Part shown: positions 63,845 to 64,000 of the stretch, piece by piece
Numbering within the stretch: the first letter of the stretch is position 1
How the letters are laid out: each line of letters opens with the position of its first letter
NCBI GenBank assembly: GCA_963732865.1
Contig: CAVTBC010000002.1
Location: 62,001 to 126,000, forward strand
Source: JADLGL01 sp963732865
Lineage (GTDB): Bacteria > Pseudomonadota > Alphaproteobacteria > Rhizobiales > Kaistiaceae
Direction: 5' to 3'
DNA: 64,000 nt
The notes under the pieces: generated by a model
Databases searched by the model: none
Told to the model about the DNA's origin: nothing
Seen by the model: the letters and a program-made list of their open reading frames with translations, nothing else
Made by a program: the position numbers and the translations under genes

Positions 63845-64000
63845 ATGAGCGACGAGCCAGAACAGCCCTCCGCCTGGGACATAACGAAGGAAGATCTGCT
63901 GCCCTATCTCAGGCGGCTGATCGTCACCATCGTCGTCATCGCCCTGGCGCTGCTCCTGTGGGAGCTCAAATATGTCGTTCTTCTGGCCTTTGCGGCGATC
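63845..64000 (+). CDS. AI-2E family (PerM-like) transporter, partial
   Basis: Only the first 52 codons are in the window. The product starts MSDEPEQPSAWDITKEDLLP and enters a membrane helix (IVTIVVIALALLLWELKYVV). This is the N-terminal pattern of the AI-2E/YdgG/PerM transporter family. The ATG at 63845 is the likely start. The rest lies beyond the right edge, so the call is provisional. Confidence 0.6.
   Translation, partial: MSDEPEQPSAWDITKEDLLPYLRRLIVTIVVIALALLLWELKYVVLLAFAAI

Overview
The window is a GC-rich chromosomal segment from an alphaproteobacterium, most likely a member of the Hyphomicrobiales (Rhizobiales). This rests on gene order and gene content: siroheme synthase-DUF2849-sulfite reductase-cysH-DUF934, the run mutM/ubiE/ubiB/coaBC/dut beside rpsT, the run argB-HAD phosphatase-dapD-DUF805-dapE with truA, and a complete cpa/tad pilus locus. 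No species call can be made from the sequence alone.

Layout. 1-2069 is the N-terminal part of a PAN-domain alpha-2-macroglobulin running off the left edge. 2422-7085 is an assimilatory sulfur operon that makes siroheme, reduces sulfite and reduces APS. A small secreted protein and a leucyl aminopeptidase follow. 9346-21303 is the Tad (Flp) pilus locus: tadD, tadC, tadB, cpaF, cpaE, cpaD, cpaC, cpaB, cpaA and one Flp pilin, plus a secretin-N-like protein and two TadE-like pseudopilins on the other strand. 21312-30247 is mainly housekeeping: a phosphonate-type binding protein, a phosphohexomutase, cysK, dut, coaBC, ubiB, ubiE, mutM and rpsT. 30283-41126 is mixed: a membrane protein, a lytic transglycosylase, two MFS carriers, a SRPBCC/ArsR pair, an ABC exporter with a TetR regulator, a caspase-like protease with an EF-hand loop, and a methyltransferase. 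41197-44587 is accessory: an orphan BrnA-like protein, two small proteins, tRNA-Arg(CCG), a VOC gene with an internal stop, a copy of the tRNA 3' half, a methyltransferase and a lipoprotein. 45037-50300 holds two cyclic-di-GMP enzymes around a ricin-like lectin. 50501-54239 holds a CHRD protein and two secreted proteins built from one repeated unit. 54449-58070 is a three-gene membrane/coiled-coil locus of unknown function. 58067-64000 returns to housekeeping: a receiver protein, argB, a HAD phosphatase, dapD, dapE, truA and the start of an AI-2E family transporter.

The genes form coherent units. The sulfur operon and cysK together give sulfate-to-cysteine assimilation. The Tad genes, the lectin, the cyclic-di-GMP enzymes and the repeat proteins point to a surface-attached lifestyle. 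dapD/dapE supply lysine and peptidoglycan precursors.

The most striking cross-cutting signal is a set of single-base frame breaks in genes that should be intact: three in cysH and one each in cpaC, cysK, ubiB, argB and a repeat protein. All eight are +1. In each, the extra base can be read as a G directly after a codon ending in a pyrimidine. Sequencing or assembly error is the simplest explanation, but the uniform sign and context make it worth checking. The best candidate for an undescribed system is the three-gene coiled-coil/DUF6384 locus at 54449-58070.
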